DNA of 64,000 nucleotides from contig NC_088344.1 in NCBI RefSeq assembly GCF_036884655.1, forward strand, positions 35,839,001-35,903,000. Reading direction: 5' to 3'. The notes beneath the pieces were generated by a model. It made no database searches. It was not told where the DNA came from and was given only the letters and a program-made list of their open reading frames with translations. Positions 1 to 12,523 of this stretch are shown here, in pieces. Both the position numbers and the translations under genes were made by a program. How positions within the stretch are numbered: position 1 is the stretch's first letter; the number at the start of each line of letters is the position of its first letter. This DNA comes from Musa acuminata AAA Group. Its lineage: Eukaryota > Streptophyta > Magnoliopsida > Zingiberales > Musaceae.

Positions 1-796
1 AACTTATGAGTGGTACGCGGCTTCGACCGATCTATTTTCCAACCAACATTGGCTGCAATTCTACATTAGGCGAAGCGATCCGTCCGGGTTAGAAGTTCCG
101 ATCAAATTCGAATGTGACTCGTTCATCAGGACAATTATTCGGGTCCGAGTTCGAATATGCCTTCACGCCTTCCTCTCTACCTTGCAAGAAAATAATGAAG
201 CTAACGAAGCTCCGAAACATATCCCAACATGGCCAGCAATACAGTGGCTGACTCGTTATTTATTACGAGACCGGCTCTGCAACTTTGACTCGTGGATGAA
301 CTGACTGGACTCTGCGTTCGTCAGCTGCCACCAAACATCTCCACATCGACAGTACGCGGTCATCATGCCACGTGATGTTCTCATGTCCGTTCGATGGCCC
401 CTTTGTTCGACTCATGGACGGCAGATGAGCCGACCGCTTCGTAAGTAGTAGTATGCGGGTTATTAGCACGTAAAGTCGAAGCGTTCCAAGCACTCCCGGT
501 GAGGTGACGCGAGTAACGGATGCCATGACTAACTCCCTCGGCAGTGCCTGGCGGATTAAAAGTTTTGTGAAAAATCGATAACCAGATGGGTTTTTCTTTT
601 CTTTCTGTTTTCTTGGTTTGTTAGAGCGCGCTCGAGCATTGTGTTGTCTTAAAACCCAAGGCGATCGAAGCAAGGAGTATCGATCGAGCCCTAGATCTCA
701 TCCTATTCTTTCGTTGTCGTTCTCCTCCTCCTCCTCCCTCGTGATGCGGCCTTTGGTCTAGGGTTTGATGCCGCCCTCGCCTCGGGAGTGCTTTGG
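1..796. other. Upstream region of the SKIP8-like gene
   Basis: No supported gene lies in the first 740 bases; a 136-codon open frame on the - strand (263-673) resembles no family I know. From about 700 the sequence becomes pyrimidine-rich (CTCCTCCTCC), as in plant 5' leaders. Two short upstream reading frames precede the SKIP8 start: ATG at 744 (five codons, MRPLV then stop) and ATG at 768 (about 23 codons, overlapping the main start in another frame). Confidence 0.5.
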
Positions 797-3700
797 ATGG
801 ACGAACCCTCTCCTTTCTCCTCCTGCTCCCTGTTGATCGCCGCCGGAGCCACCGCCCTGTGCTGCATCTACGCCCTCTGGGCCCTCCGATCGAACGCCGA
901 AGGGGCCTTCCGGAGGCCCAGGAGGAAGAAGCTCTGCGGCTGCTCTTGTTCCTGCGGGGTTGCCGGGAGTACTGGTGGTGGGGATTGCGACGCCCGCAGC
1001 GGCGACGGGGATATGGCGGTGAGGGATAACAAGGTCGGCACGGCGGAGCGGCAGGCCGGCGGGTCGATGATGGAGCAGCTGGTGCCGGAGATCACCACAC
1101 ACGCACTCAGTTACCTCGACTATACCAGCCTTTGCCGCCTCTCGATGACTAACTCTGCGATGAGGAGGGCTGCAAATGACGATGGCGCGTGGAAAGCACT
1201 CTACCACAAGGTATCCCCTCCCGCCGCCTCTTTCTTGATATGGACAGTTGCTCCGATTGACGCTGTTTCCTACATGCGAGGGTTACTGCAAGTGTCAGGA
1301 GTTGTTTGATATTGTTGTAGTCGTGCAATCTCAGTCACCTGATGTTAATTTCTGGCAGCATTGCTCCTCTACGACTGTCCCTTTCCCAGGAGATTCTAAA
1401 TTTATAGAAACCTCTATTTGTGAAATCTGAACATGACTTTACACATCAAATCGAAGCACAGATGTGGTTTCATGAAAATACATGTACAATGATGATCAGT
1501 CGAATTGTCATTTCTATCGCTAGTGAGGCACCAACTCAGGGAAAATTCTTGATTCTTGAATAAGTTTGATTCAGAAGCGGGAGATTAATGATCAGTTGAC
1601 AATTTAGGGGAACCATTTTTGGTTCTTTCTTAATAAGTTGAAACAAAAAAATAAGATATATCTTTTTCTGTGGCATGACAAACTTTAGTTGATCAAGGAT
1701 TGCTCTATGACAATTATCGTGGAGACAGATATACCTGCATCACATCCATGATGACCCTAGTTTTGTATAGAATCTAATTAGTGCAACAATGGCGATAGTA
1801 AGCAGAGCAATGTTTATATTTCTTCACCGTGAATTATATGTGATAGACTTAAAACTAGTTCACAGGAGATGATCTCTTCGTTGTTACTGACCAACTTTTC
1901 AAGTGCTAATGATATAGATTTGTTAGTAGTATTGCTTTTGTTCTTTTAGCATGTTCAGATGCCGGAATGCCTATTTGATTAATGTTATTCTCTTGAATAC
2001 TTCTCAATTAAATTCAGGTGCTAGACATTTTTTAGGACACAAATTTGATGTGAAAAGTTGAGGATTAAGGAGAAGGGGAGAAAGTGATTCTGTAAAAGAG
2101 GAGCATAGGTGCTTGCTGCAAAAATAATATGCTCTTCTCCGAAGAAAACAGACCATCCAGCCTGACTGAATTGCATTCAACTAAAAAGGGTGTGAACCTG
2201 GCGCACAAGGTTCCTATCAATGTGGGATTTGGGGGTGATCAACGTGTGTGGTCTTCCCTCTATAAATGAAGAGATTATTTCTGATTCGGACCCTAGTTAT
2301 CTAGGTTGTAAAATATCAATTACCATTGTACTAAGGTCCACCCTCAAAAGGGAAACAATAATGTATAGAAATTTATGTTATGTCATTGTTTTAAATTGGA
2401 ATAACTAAATTCATGAACCCTGACACATCTCTATAAATGAAGAGTTTATTTTTGATTCGGACCCTAGTTATAAAATATCAATTACCATTGTACTAAGGTC
2501 TGCCCTCAAAAGGGAAACAATAATGTATAGAAATTTTTGGTATGTCATTGTTTTAAATTGGAATAACTAAATTCATGAACCCTGACACATAATTCCAACT
2601 GCTAGGCACATTCGTAGTGAGCCATGCTGTTATTGTGTTAAGATATATTTCATTAAATCATTGACTAATCATAAAGGAATTCTCAAAAAACAAATGTCAT
2701 TAATAATTTATTCAGTTTTAATGGTCCAAAATCATAGAAGGAATAGATCTTATGAACACAGTTAAACATTATGTTTTTATTATGAAGAACGACTTCAACT
2801 TCTATAGATTTGTAGTTCCCTTCTAAACCATGGATAAATTTTTTTTAACTGATTTAATCTTTAAAATTAGCCTAAAAATTCCATTCATCAAGGTATTTGT
2901 CAGCAAATGTGTTCAAAGAACTTTTTCCATGCAGCAAGTCCAAGAACGACCAAACTTCTAAGTTAGAGTTCAAACCAGTTGAACCAACAACAACAAAATT
3001 TTCAAGAATCCAACTATATGGTTGACAAATTGAAATTATCCTATATGGGCAACAGTACTTGACTCACATTGCTACGAGGGTGCTAGGGATGAGAAGGAGC
3101 TCGAGAATTTTCCTATTCGACATGTAACAATACTTTCAAAATTTGAGGCTTGATTATAAAGAAACCAAAGTTTCAATAGTAATAGTGTATCTGAATGGGA
3201 ATACAAAATTTTAGTGGTGAACATGTTGGGAAGAGATCCAACAAGCTTTGTGTTGAGTGGACACATAGGAGGACTTGAAGTGAGAGTTTAAAACTCAATT
3301 CTTACCCGAGAACATTGAGTTTGTCACAAGAATGATGCTGAGACTACTTCGCCAAAGCACTTCCATTTGGGACTACGTAAAGCAGTTATCAGCACTGATG
3401 CTAGACATACAAGACATGTTTGAGAAGGACAAGCTAGTTAGCCTCCTCAATGGCTTGAAGTGATGGGCACAATAGGAACCGCATTGAAGGATTGCTAACG
3501 ATTTGGTCGGGGCAATTGCAGTTGTAGAAAGGCTCATCGACTTTGTTTCTTCGAGTGACTCGGGGAAGAAGAAACGATCTTTGGGAAATCACTCGTCTAA
3601 GTATCCCCGAGGGAAGGAGTCTGCAATCGAGCAAAAGAAAAAAGAGTTCCTACAAAGGATCGAGTTCAAAATGTAAGGTCCCAAAAACTGGCGGATGTCT

Positions 3701-6700
3701 TTTGTGCAGAGGATCGCACATAGTGAGGAAGTGCCCACAAAAGCAAGCACTCAATGCATTGACAATATCAATTCATCCCCCCAGATTGGATAAGAGCAAA
3801 GTCGTCGTCCTTAGTTCGAGTTGTTCGAGATTCAACAGCAACGATGAGGAGTCGTAAGGACCTTGGATGAGAGCAATATGTTTGTTGAACGCGTTGTAGG
3901 GTCAAGTGGGAGGGGGGGGGGGGTGAACATGAAGATGAAGCAATAAAAAGCAGGGAGCCGATGTACGTGGATATCAAGCTAAATAACCAAACAACTCGTA
4001 TGATAGTGGACACGGGTGCTATCGAAAATTTCATTACCAACCGAGAAGCAAGGCAACTCGGGTTGAACCTAGAGAAGATCCAAGTCGGATGATGTCTGTG
4101 AACTCAGAGGCTAAGTAAATCTCTGGGTTGGCAAAGGGGGGTCTCTATTAAAATCGACACGTGGAGCAGAAGCACAAACGTGATGGCGGTGCCTCGGATT
4201 AGGCGTCGACTATCGTGCCCTAAACAAGGTGATAGTGAAGAACAAGTATCCCATTCTGCTTATAATAGACTTGTTCGACCTATTGGGTAAGGCAAAGTAT
4301 TTCTCCAAACTTGACCTTTGGTTAGGGTACTGGCAGGCGCGCATAGCTGAAGGCAACAAAGTGAAGATTACCTGTGTGACCAGGTATAGAGCGTTTGAGT
4401 TCTTGGTGATACCTTTCGGCTTAACCAATGCTCCGGCCACATAAGCACTCTCATGAATCAATTGTTCAAAGAGTATCTATACAAGTTTGTGGTCATTTAC
4501 TTAGATGATATCATTGTCTATAGCCAATGCTCCAGCCACACAAACACTCTCAAACAATTTTCAAGATTCTCAAGGAGAACACATTATTCATGAAAAGGGA
4601 GAAGTGCTATTTTGTCCAGACATCCAGATGAAGATTTTATTTTTAGGGCATCGAATCAGCGGAGGATCCATTTGGATGGATAAAATGAAGGTGCAGGTTG
4701 TGGCGGAGTGGCGAACACCAAAGAAGGTATCAGAGTTGAGATCCTTCCTTGGTTTCGTCAACTATTATCGACGCTTCATAGCTGGGTACTCGAAGCGTGC
4801 AACTCCACTAACGGAGTTGCTGGAGGAGCAACCTTGGTGATGGTTAGACAAATGGGAAGTGACATTCTAAGACCTAAACGTTGTTGTGTTAAAAGAATTA
4901 GTACTCAAATTGCCAGACTATAAGAAGCTTTTCGAAGTTCATACGGATGCTTCGGACTTTGCTATTGTGGGAACACTTATGCAGGAGGGTCGCCCGATGG
5001 TTAATGAGAGCAGCAAGCTCAACGAGATTGAGCGATGGTATCCAGTGCACAAGGAGATGACAACGATAATTTACTATCTACTAGTATGGTGGCACTACCT
5101 TCTCGGAACACGATTTGTGCTAAGGACGGATAATATCCCACTGGGTTACTTCTATACTAAAAAAATTGCTCTCCCTAAAGCAAGCACAATGATAGAACTT
5201 CTTGACTGAGTTTGATATGACAATAGAGTATAAGTCCGGAAGAGCAAATGTCGTGGTCGATGCATTAAGAAAGTGAGGTTGGTAAATGCCACTGGAAAGC
5301 GGAGGCCAAGCAAGTCAACTGCACTCAAACTTCCTTTTGATAATTAAGGATGAATTGTACAGTAATCCCCAAGCAGTAACCCTGATGCAACTGATCAAAA
5401 AAGGTAAGCAACGATGATTTTGGGTCCAAGAAGGACTCGTCTACTCCAAAGGGAATAGAATTAATGTTCCTCGAGTGGACAATTTGATGTGTGAACTTTT
5501 GAGAGAGTGTCACAATTCCCTTTGGGCAAGACATTCGGGTATTCGCTGAACATTGGCTCTCGTAAAGAGGGTCTTCTATTGGCTGAAGATAGGGATTGAT
5601 ATAGAGGAATATATTCGGATGTGCCTTACTTGCCAACAAGATAAGGTAGAGTAATGGAAGCCGATGAGACTTTTGGAGTTGTTGCTTGTACTAGAAAGGC
5701 CATGAGAGAACATTTCCTTGAACTCCATATCAAGCTTACCGGTGGTAGGGGGATTTGGATCGATATTCGTGGCGGTTGATCTTTTTTTAAAGTATGCAAC
5801 ATTCATTGTTGCACCCCTACACTGCTCAGCAGAGGAGGCAACCAAGTTGATATGTGGTTAAGTATATGGGAGTTTCGCACAATATTATCAGCAATCGAGA
5901 TGTGCGATTCTTGGGGCGGTTCTGGATTGAACTATTCAAAATTTTAAGATCTAAGTTATACTTCTTCACAAGTCTCCACCCCTAGACGAATGACCAAACT
6001 CGCTCTTTGAGTAATATCTTTGGCAATACGTGAGTAATAATTAATGGGATTAGGTGAAGTTGGACATAGCCCAATTCTCCTATAATTTGCAATGGAGCTC
6101 TGCATCTAACAAGAGCCCATTCAAGATCAATATTGGATAGCAGTCGTCAACTCCTCACACCTTGGTGATTGGTTATATTGGGAGAAGCCCATTAGCATAT
6201 CACTTTGCAAAGGAATGACATTGAAACATAGATATTTCCTGAGCTTACTTGGAGAAGGCAGCCAAAATAATGAAGAAGTAGGTAGATTTGGAAGGCGACA
6301 ACAAGAGTTTAAAGTCGACGATTTGGTGTTGGAGAAGCTCCAACTAGTATCACTTTAGTTCTTTAGGCATAAAGTGCACAAGGGACTGATGCACAAGTAT
6401 GAAGGGCCCTTCCCAATTATCAACAGGGTATGTAATGTTTCCTACAAGCTGCAGTTGCCAGTGTGGCTTAAAATTCACAATGTCTTCCACGTGAGCAACT
6501 TGAAAGCCTACCACTCAGATTCGTAAGATGCTTTGTGAAGTACTCTAACTCGACTATCCCCCACCATAGCCTCCTACGAAAAGCGAGTTGAAGTCATTTT
6601 AGCGGATCACAAGACATAGCTACACAACGGAGCAGAGCAGATCGAGTACTTGCTGAAGTGGCAAAAGCTTCCCCAAATAGAAGCCAATTGGCAGCTGAAG

Positions 6701-9700
6701 ACGCTTTGCGACATGAAGAAGCAGTCATCAAAGCTCACTTGCAAGTGTCGACGAGGGCATCAACAATTTAATTGGGGGAGAATGTCACGGATGGTTGTTG
6801 TGCATCCGCAACACCTTTGTCTACGGACCGTTCATTGTTTTTGTTTGCTTGTAAATATGTTTGATAGCATGTTTTGTCTTGTTTTTGTTTAAAAACTGTG
6901 AGCAAGAACAGTTTGCAGGACTGCAGAGCAATCGCTCACCAGAATGGGCAAAATTATTATAGAATGACCCTATTTTTGCGTTTCATGACTTGTTTTTTAC
7001 AAGCTGCATTGCAATGTGAAATGTTAGCCATCTCAACATCCTAGAACCACCCGAGTGGAATAGGGTTGGATGGGGTTTTGGGGTAGTGTTTGGTGTTCGT
7101 TGGATTCACAATTTTGCATGTAAAGCCTACGGGAACTGGCTAACGTGCTTGGCACCCAATGAGTAGTTGTTTGGGACTTGTTATTATTCATTTGCCTTCT
7201 AAAGTCATTGTTTTCTCCTCTCTCTTTTCTCTCTTGCATGCCAAGTGTTTGTTGAATTGCTTATAAAACTGTCATCTTTGCAAAATGTCGGGACTTGTCC
7301 GTCGCTCGTTTTCGGAACTAATCAATTTGCTCTTTTATAGGTCATTGGGGATCTAAACAATGTTGCAACTAGGTTGATCCTTTGCGGACGGATAACACAA
7401 GAGTGCCTCACGACTTAGGCAATTCTGGCTAAGTCTATGCAAGTTTGTCGGTAACGATCGAAATTTGATCGTTTTCTATTGGTACAGGTCGGTAACGGTT
7501 GGATTTTGATTGTTTTGACTGGCACGAACCTTGTACCAGGCGACACGGGAGCATTTAGCATATACCACCCAGTATAGGGTGGTCCGCATACTAGTCCCTT
7601 ATCGGATCGGTGTGCATCGCCCGTACTGGGCGGTATACCACAGCATGACAAACCTCCTATTGGTGATATATTACAAGAAAGAAAAATAGAGAAGAATAAT
7701 GAATAGTTTTTCACTATAGAAGTACAAATTCAAAAGCAAACCCATTAAGGAGACTGTGTTGTTGGCCTAAGGACATATGTAATAAAAGAGAACCTGTAAG
7801 AACTGCTTTGTTTTTTTCCCATTGGTGGTAACTATTTTGGGGAGTGGTTAATCTGCACAGACAGGTGACATCAATCTGATACACAGACAATTCTGATTTT
7901 TGTAAATGATTGTATCAGTGGTTGGGAGACAGCAAGTTGGTCTTTAAAATCCCATTATGGCTACATTTAGAAGTGTTTAAAAATATGGGTTGTTGTTTTT
8001 AAACATAGCTTATGAGGATTATTTTCAAGGTGGTTTCATGAGATGAGAAGTTGTAGTTGGGCCATCGGAACCTATTTGCTTGATGTTGGATGTCACATGT
8101 TATCTTGATGCTGATGCTTGGAGCAATGCTGATTACACAAAATCACTTTTAATGATCATGCATTTTTACTTGTGATTAGGTTGAAATGGATATTTTCTAA
8201 TCTGTTTCCATTATCTAACTGGAGCATGATATGGTTATAAAATGTATATATCTCACATGTGTATACCCTGTTCTGGGTTTTGCTATTCTAAACTCCCGAA
8301 GGATTATGGACATGGATTGACTTGTGTCATTTTCTGGATGTCAAAATATCCAGATTTTCAAATAACAGGAAATTATTGAAAGTACTAATACAGTGAGGCA
8401 ATTGACAAATTCTTTTAGGCACATACCTTGATTTCTCCTAGGTCTGCTGTTTTCTTTGACCTTCATTGAGGAGCCCTCCTCTCCAAGAAATGTTATTGTT
8501 AATACTAAGTTAGTTCCTAAAATTTAAGCTTGCATGCTTTTCATCATAGTGTGTCTGTAAGGTACATCTTGTTAAAGCCTTTTTAACATATGTATTAGTT
8601 GCTTGCATCTGAACATAACTGTTCATCTTATATTTTCTTTCTTTCTTCGTATGTTATCCTATTCATATCTGTATTATGTACATCAAATATGGTTATATAT
8701 TGTTTCAGTTCCTTTTCTGTATCTCAACAATTTCATGCCAATAATTTCTTCCATAAATGTTCCTTCGCCATACTCGTTGCACCTCGATTCACGTTTGGAT
8801 GGAATTTCTAGGAGTAGTCAATTGTGTTGGTTTAAATTGGTTGGACTGTATAAACTATAGTGGCCTATGCTTTGTTTAGCATTTGGATGCTGTTAGTGTC
8901 TACAATTTGCTCTCTATACTAATAATGTTTTTTCTTGCGTAGGACTTCACAGTGGAACAGGACACTGTTAACCCAAGCAACGGATGGAAAGCTTACTATG
9001 CTGCCACCAAAGCCATTGTCAATGTCAATGCAGAATTCTATAATATAATCAGAGAAAGGTCACTTCCAGCAATGAGTAGATTTTGGCTTAATGCTGACTA
9101 TGTAAAATGTATACATGCATCTGGGGAGTTATTCACAGGGTATGCCATTAACCTTAATTTTGTTAAATTTGTTATTCTGGAAAAACTCATGGCTAAATCA
9201 GAATATGACACACTTGTCACTTTCTTGAATTTTTTTACCTCTGGCAACTTTGATTATGTTTTCTTCTTTTCTGTTGAAGATGCTATAGTGATCTTTTATA
9301 TGTAACTGAATTTTCCTTCTTTTTGTTCCAAAATAATAGCCACATTGCTGCTTAGCCTGCTTTGCAACCTGTGTTACCAAGGTTTAGGTCAGAGAGCAGC
9401 CTTTCTGTTTACATGGGTAAAGCGGCATACATTAATTCTCCCCAAATCTTGTATTGATGGGAGCCTCGTGCATTTATGCTTGTTTCAAGTTAAACTTAAT
9501 ACTCAGCTTGATCGCAGTATGCTTGAGCCTTGTATCTTTAATTCTGCTTACTGGGGGCTTTTGTGATCTGACCACAGTAGCAGTTGTGCTGAGTATTCCT
9601 AAGATTTGCTACAGATAATGCACAACCATGTTTAACATCATCTAGATTCTTACATATAGGTGATTTAGATGGCCTTTGTTTCCTAATGATTCATAAGTGA

Positions 9701-12523
9701 AGATATTATTTTGCATTTTTTTGAAATTTAGCATCCACATATATAATTTAAAGCTAAGTGATGCTGCCTTTACATGCATCTGGTCCTTCTTAGGATATCT
9801 TGGTTATAGATTCTTGTGGTGGGAATGTCTAGGACAAGTATCTGTTAAAAAGTTATTGTTTCCTAATTTTAGGTGAAATTCATTCCTTTCGTGGTAGAAG
9901 AAATATTCTTGATGACATTGAATGATGGCCCTGCCCGACATCTGAGACTGAGTTTTAGACATATAGTGGACTATAATTGAAAGTTTGAAGTGCCATCACA
10001 TTGTACCACTTTTGCTTAAACCCCCTTGTACCCACTCTGACATGCAATGTACTATCGGCCTGCATCTTTCAAGAAATGGATAAATTTTTTCATGCATAAC
10101 TACCTTGATATTTGTGATGGTTCTAATGTTTTACTCACTTAATGATGGCTTTTTGTCTTTTTTGTTCTAATCGAAATTTTGCAGTGTTAAAGAATGTTGT
10201 TAATTGCATACCTTAATGAGGCCATTAGTATATTGGTAAAGGTTGTGGAACTTGTCTATTTTTTGGATTTTCCATTAATGGTGATACACTGAGATTTTGA
10301 TGAATTTAGTTGTGAATACCAGCATGACAGAGATCTTGCTTATAAGATTGTAGCAACTAAAGATACTTGGTTGAAGGGCGGAGGCCCTTGTAGGACTGAC
10401 ATTATTAATGTTGTGCATCTTTACTTTTTAATTTGTGGTTCTCAGTAGTTCTGACTGTTGGTTGTACTCTTTCTACTTCAAATTATACCTGAATATTCAT
10501 ACTTTGTTGCTAATTCAAAATAGTGAAAAATTTTAGTTCATGTTATCTTTCTTGTAAAATCTTAGGTAGGATCTCTTCTGTATGTTTTTATTTTCACATT
10601 AACTAGCACTTATCAATTTATTTATTATCAAGTACCATTCAATTCCTTTTTTATTTTAGCATTTAATTTTTAAGGATATTTTTGTTAGTGTTGTCTAAAT
10701 CTGTTTAGGCTATGTGCCTTTGAAGGGTTCTATAATTTTGTTTAAACACCATCAATTTTTTGATATTCTAGCAATAAGTTGATGAGGTCCCCTTAAATAA
10801 CTTTGAGCCCTTCTGTTTTGTTGGGTCTTTAATTATATGTAATTTGGTTGTGCTATAAAGGAAAAAAAGCAATAGTTAGACTTTCTCATCAAGCTAAAAA
10901 ATATAATCTTGAATATCTTCTAATTATATCCTATATGAGGTCAACTACATAGCTTCTTTGGATAATACAATAGTCTATCTATTGTGTTCATTAGGAATTT
11001 GAGTGTTCGGATGTTAAGAAAAAACATATAAAAATGTTTTATATTGTCGAGATGAGAATGTTAACATGGATGTGTAGAATTACTAGGAAAGATAGAAAAA
11101 GAAATATTTTTATTTGTGAACAATTAAATATCGCTTCAATAGAGGATAAGATGAGAGAAAATTACTTAAGATAGTTTGGATATGTGCTGTGGAGATCTCC
11201 GGATACAATAATTAGAAGAGACGAAATAATTAATGTTAATGGGACGAGAAGATGTAAAGAAAGACCTAAAAAGATCTTAATAGAAATTATATATAAAGAT
11301 TTAAATACTTTGAACTTAACTAGATATATGATTTTTTACCGGTCTCAATAACGACAAAAGACCCATGTAGCCGATCCTAAATAGTTGGGACTTACGGCTT
11401 TGTTGTTTTTGTGGTAGAAATTTGAGCAAAGTCTCATTTGCAACAATGAGATAACGGGCTATGTGCCCTTTGAACATTGTTGGATGATATTTTATGTCTT
11501 TAGTTCAGGCATATATGGCTAGTGCTAAACCTAAACCAAATTTTTTCTGTATGTCTAGACTTCTAATAGAAATGAAGATTGCTCCACAACTTCCTTGGAA
11601 GGTTAAAAACAAGGGTGTCATGTAATCTGGCTGTGCTCATGTGTGTATGTGATGGGCAATGTGATAGGCTAGGCTAATAAACAGAGTTGATCATCACTGG
11701 TTATCAGTGTTTATAAAAAAGAATTGATAGTTCATATATCTTCCTGAAGACAGGCAAGTTGAAATTTAGCAAACAGTTATGGCTTTGTTTTTCTGTGAAT
11801 CTATAATGGGTTTGTATTGTTTCCTTTTTAATCATATTACTAGCAAAAAGTACTATCCCACCTAAAGTACTATCATTTGGTCTGCATTTTCCTTGATTAT
11901 GAATAATTTTTTGTCTGGCATAATTTCCTCAATGCATGAGCTTTCTTGGAGGTATTTGGGACTGTAACTGCTTTCCCACCTAAAATTACCTTAACACAAG
12001 ATCCTTGGACTTAATGGTTTTGTTTCCTGGTCATTTTCTGATGAGCTGCTCAACTGCTTGTGTTTGTGAAGTAGGTGCCTGAATAATCGCTGTAACTGCA
12101 TTTCTGACAAAAGACATGGGTATCTGAACTGGGGAAAAAATGCACTACTAGAAAGTGCAAGCAGATAAACCCATTTACATCATTCAACATTTGAAACTAA
12201 GTTTTTTCAAATAAAATATATTTGTTTCTCCTTGTTTACAACTGGTGGCTTAACGATTTTTGTGCTCACGCTTGCTTCATTACAGGTACAGTGCAGTGAT
12301 TGACAGCTGGGCATTGTTATTCAACTGGGGCCAAGGTGGTGGCCAAGGGATTGATTTCCAGATACGGGATGTACGAGCTCGTATTCTTGGTGACGTGGCT
12401 TGGGTTACCATGAATGCTTATGTTGACATCGACTCGGGGCCATTCCATGTGACTAATATCTACGAACTTCATGATGGGAGATGGCACATGGTTCACCACC
12501 ATAGCTCAGTGATGCTACATTGA
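797..12523 (+). CDS. SKIP8: F-box protein SKIP8-like (three exons)
   Basis: Coding exons are 797-1210, 8943-9139 and 12286-12523; splice sites are GT-AG and the phases agree, giving about 282 aa. The ATG at 797 is chosen because the frame upstream to 788 has only a GTG. Residues about 8-30 are hydrophobic (SLLIAAGATALCCIYALWAL) and could be a membrane anchor. Residues about 92-135 form an F-box (LVPEI...LSYLDYTSLCRLSMTN). The rest, from DFTVEQD to the stop, matches the NTF2/SnoaL-like half of plant SKIP8, including NGWKAYYAATKAI and the WALLFNWGQGGGQGIDFQIR stretch. F-box proteins bind SKP1 in SCF ubiquitin ligases; the substrate of SKIP8 is unknown to me. Introns are large (7.7 and 3.1 kb) and filled with old retroelements. 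Confidence 0.88.
2259..2590. repeat. Tandem duplication in SKIP8 intron 1
   Basis: Two adjacent copies, about 2259-2429 and 2430-2590. Both run from CTATAAATGAAGAG to CATGAACCCTGACACAT. The second copy lacks about 10 bases (the CTAGGTTG segment) and has a few substitutions. Noncoding. Confidence 0.9.
3060..6782 (+). mobile_element. Decayed Ty3/gypsy retrotransposon, internal region
   Basis: A + strand gag-pol relic broken by many stops and frameshifts. In order: gag fragments from about 3290 (TQFLPENIEF, IWDYVKQLSALM), a zinc knuckle at about 3700-3740 (CLLCRGSHIVRKCP, CX2CX3HX4C), protease near 4000 (MIVDTGA), reverse transcriptase at about 4200-4520 (FSKLDLWLGYWQARIAEGN, FGLTNAPAT, VVIYLDDIIVYS), RNase H around 4930-5200 (VHTDASDFAIVG), integrase remnants from about 5460, and a C-terminal piece at about 6390-6520 (HKYEGPFPIINRV, HNVFHVSNLKAYH). 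A polypurine tract (TTGGGGGAGAA) ends the internal region. It lies in the sense direction inside SKIP8 intron 1. No 5' LTR was recognised. The domain order is that of Ty3/gypsy; the lineage is not settled. Confidence 0.85.
6783..7410 (+). repeat. Probable 3' LTR of the Ty3/gypsy relic
   Basis: Begins TGTCACGGATGG directly after the polypurine tract, as a 3' LTR should. A TATA-like CTTATAAAACTG lies near 7260. The right end is not fixed, because no second LTR was found for comparison; 7410 is an estimate. Confidence 0.5.
7440..7650. repeat. Palindrome-rich repeat, possibly a small transposon
   Basis: Contains several short inverted motifs around GGTAC/GTACC and GGGTGG/CCACCC, for example CACCCAGTATAGGGTGG and GTACTGGGCGGTATACC. 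A similar style of sequence is seen near 62520-62775. Terminal repeats and target duplication were not identified. Confidence 0.3.
10985..11412 (+). mobile_element. 3' end of an RTE-type LINE
   Basis: The + strand translates, with interruptions, as MRMLTWMCRITRKDRKRN, then IASIEDKMRENYLR and FGYVLWRSPDTIIRRDE, then RPKKILIEIIYKDL. This is the typical C-terminal tail of plant RTE-clade reverse transcriptases. It is followed by CCGATCCTAAATAGTTGGGA and CTTACGGCTTTGTTGTTTTT, matching the usual 3' end of these elements. It is 5'-truncated, as is common for LINEs, and sits in SKIP8 intron 2. Confidence 0.8.

Noticed and set aside
263..673. 136-codon - strand frame at the left edge
   Set aside because: No motif or family resemblance, and it runs antisense through the likely promoter of the SKIP8 gene.
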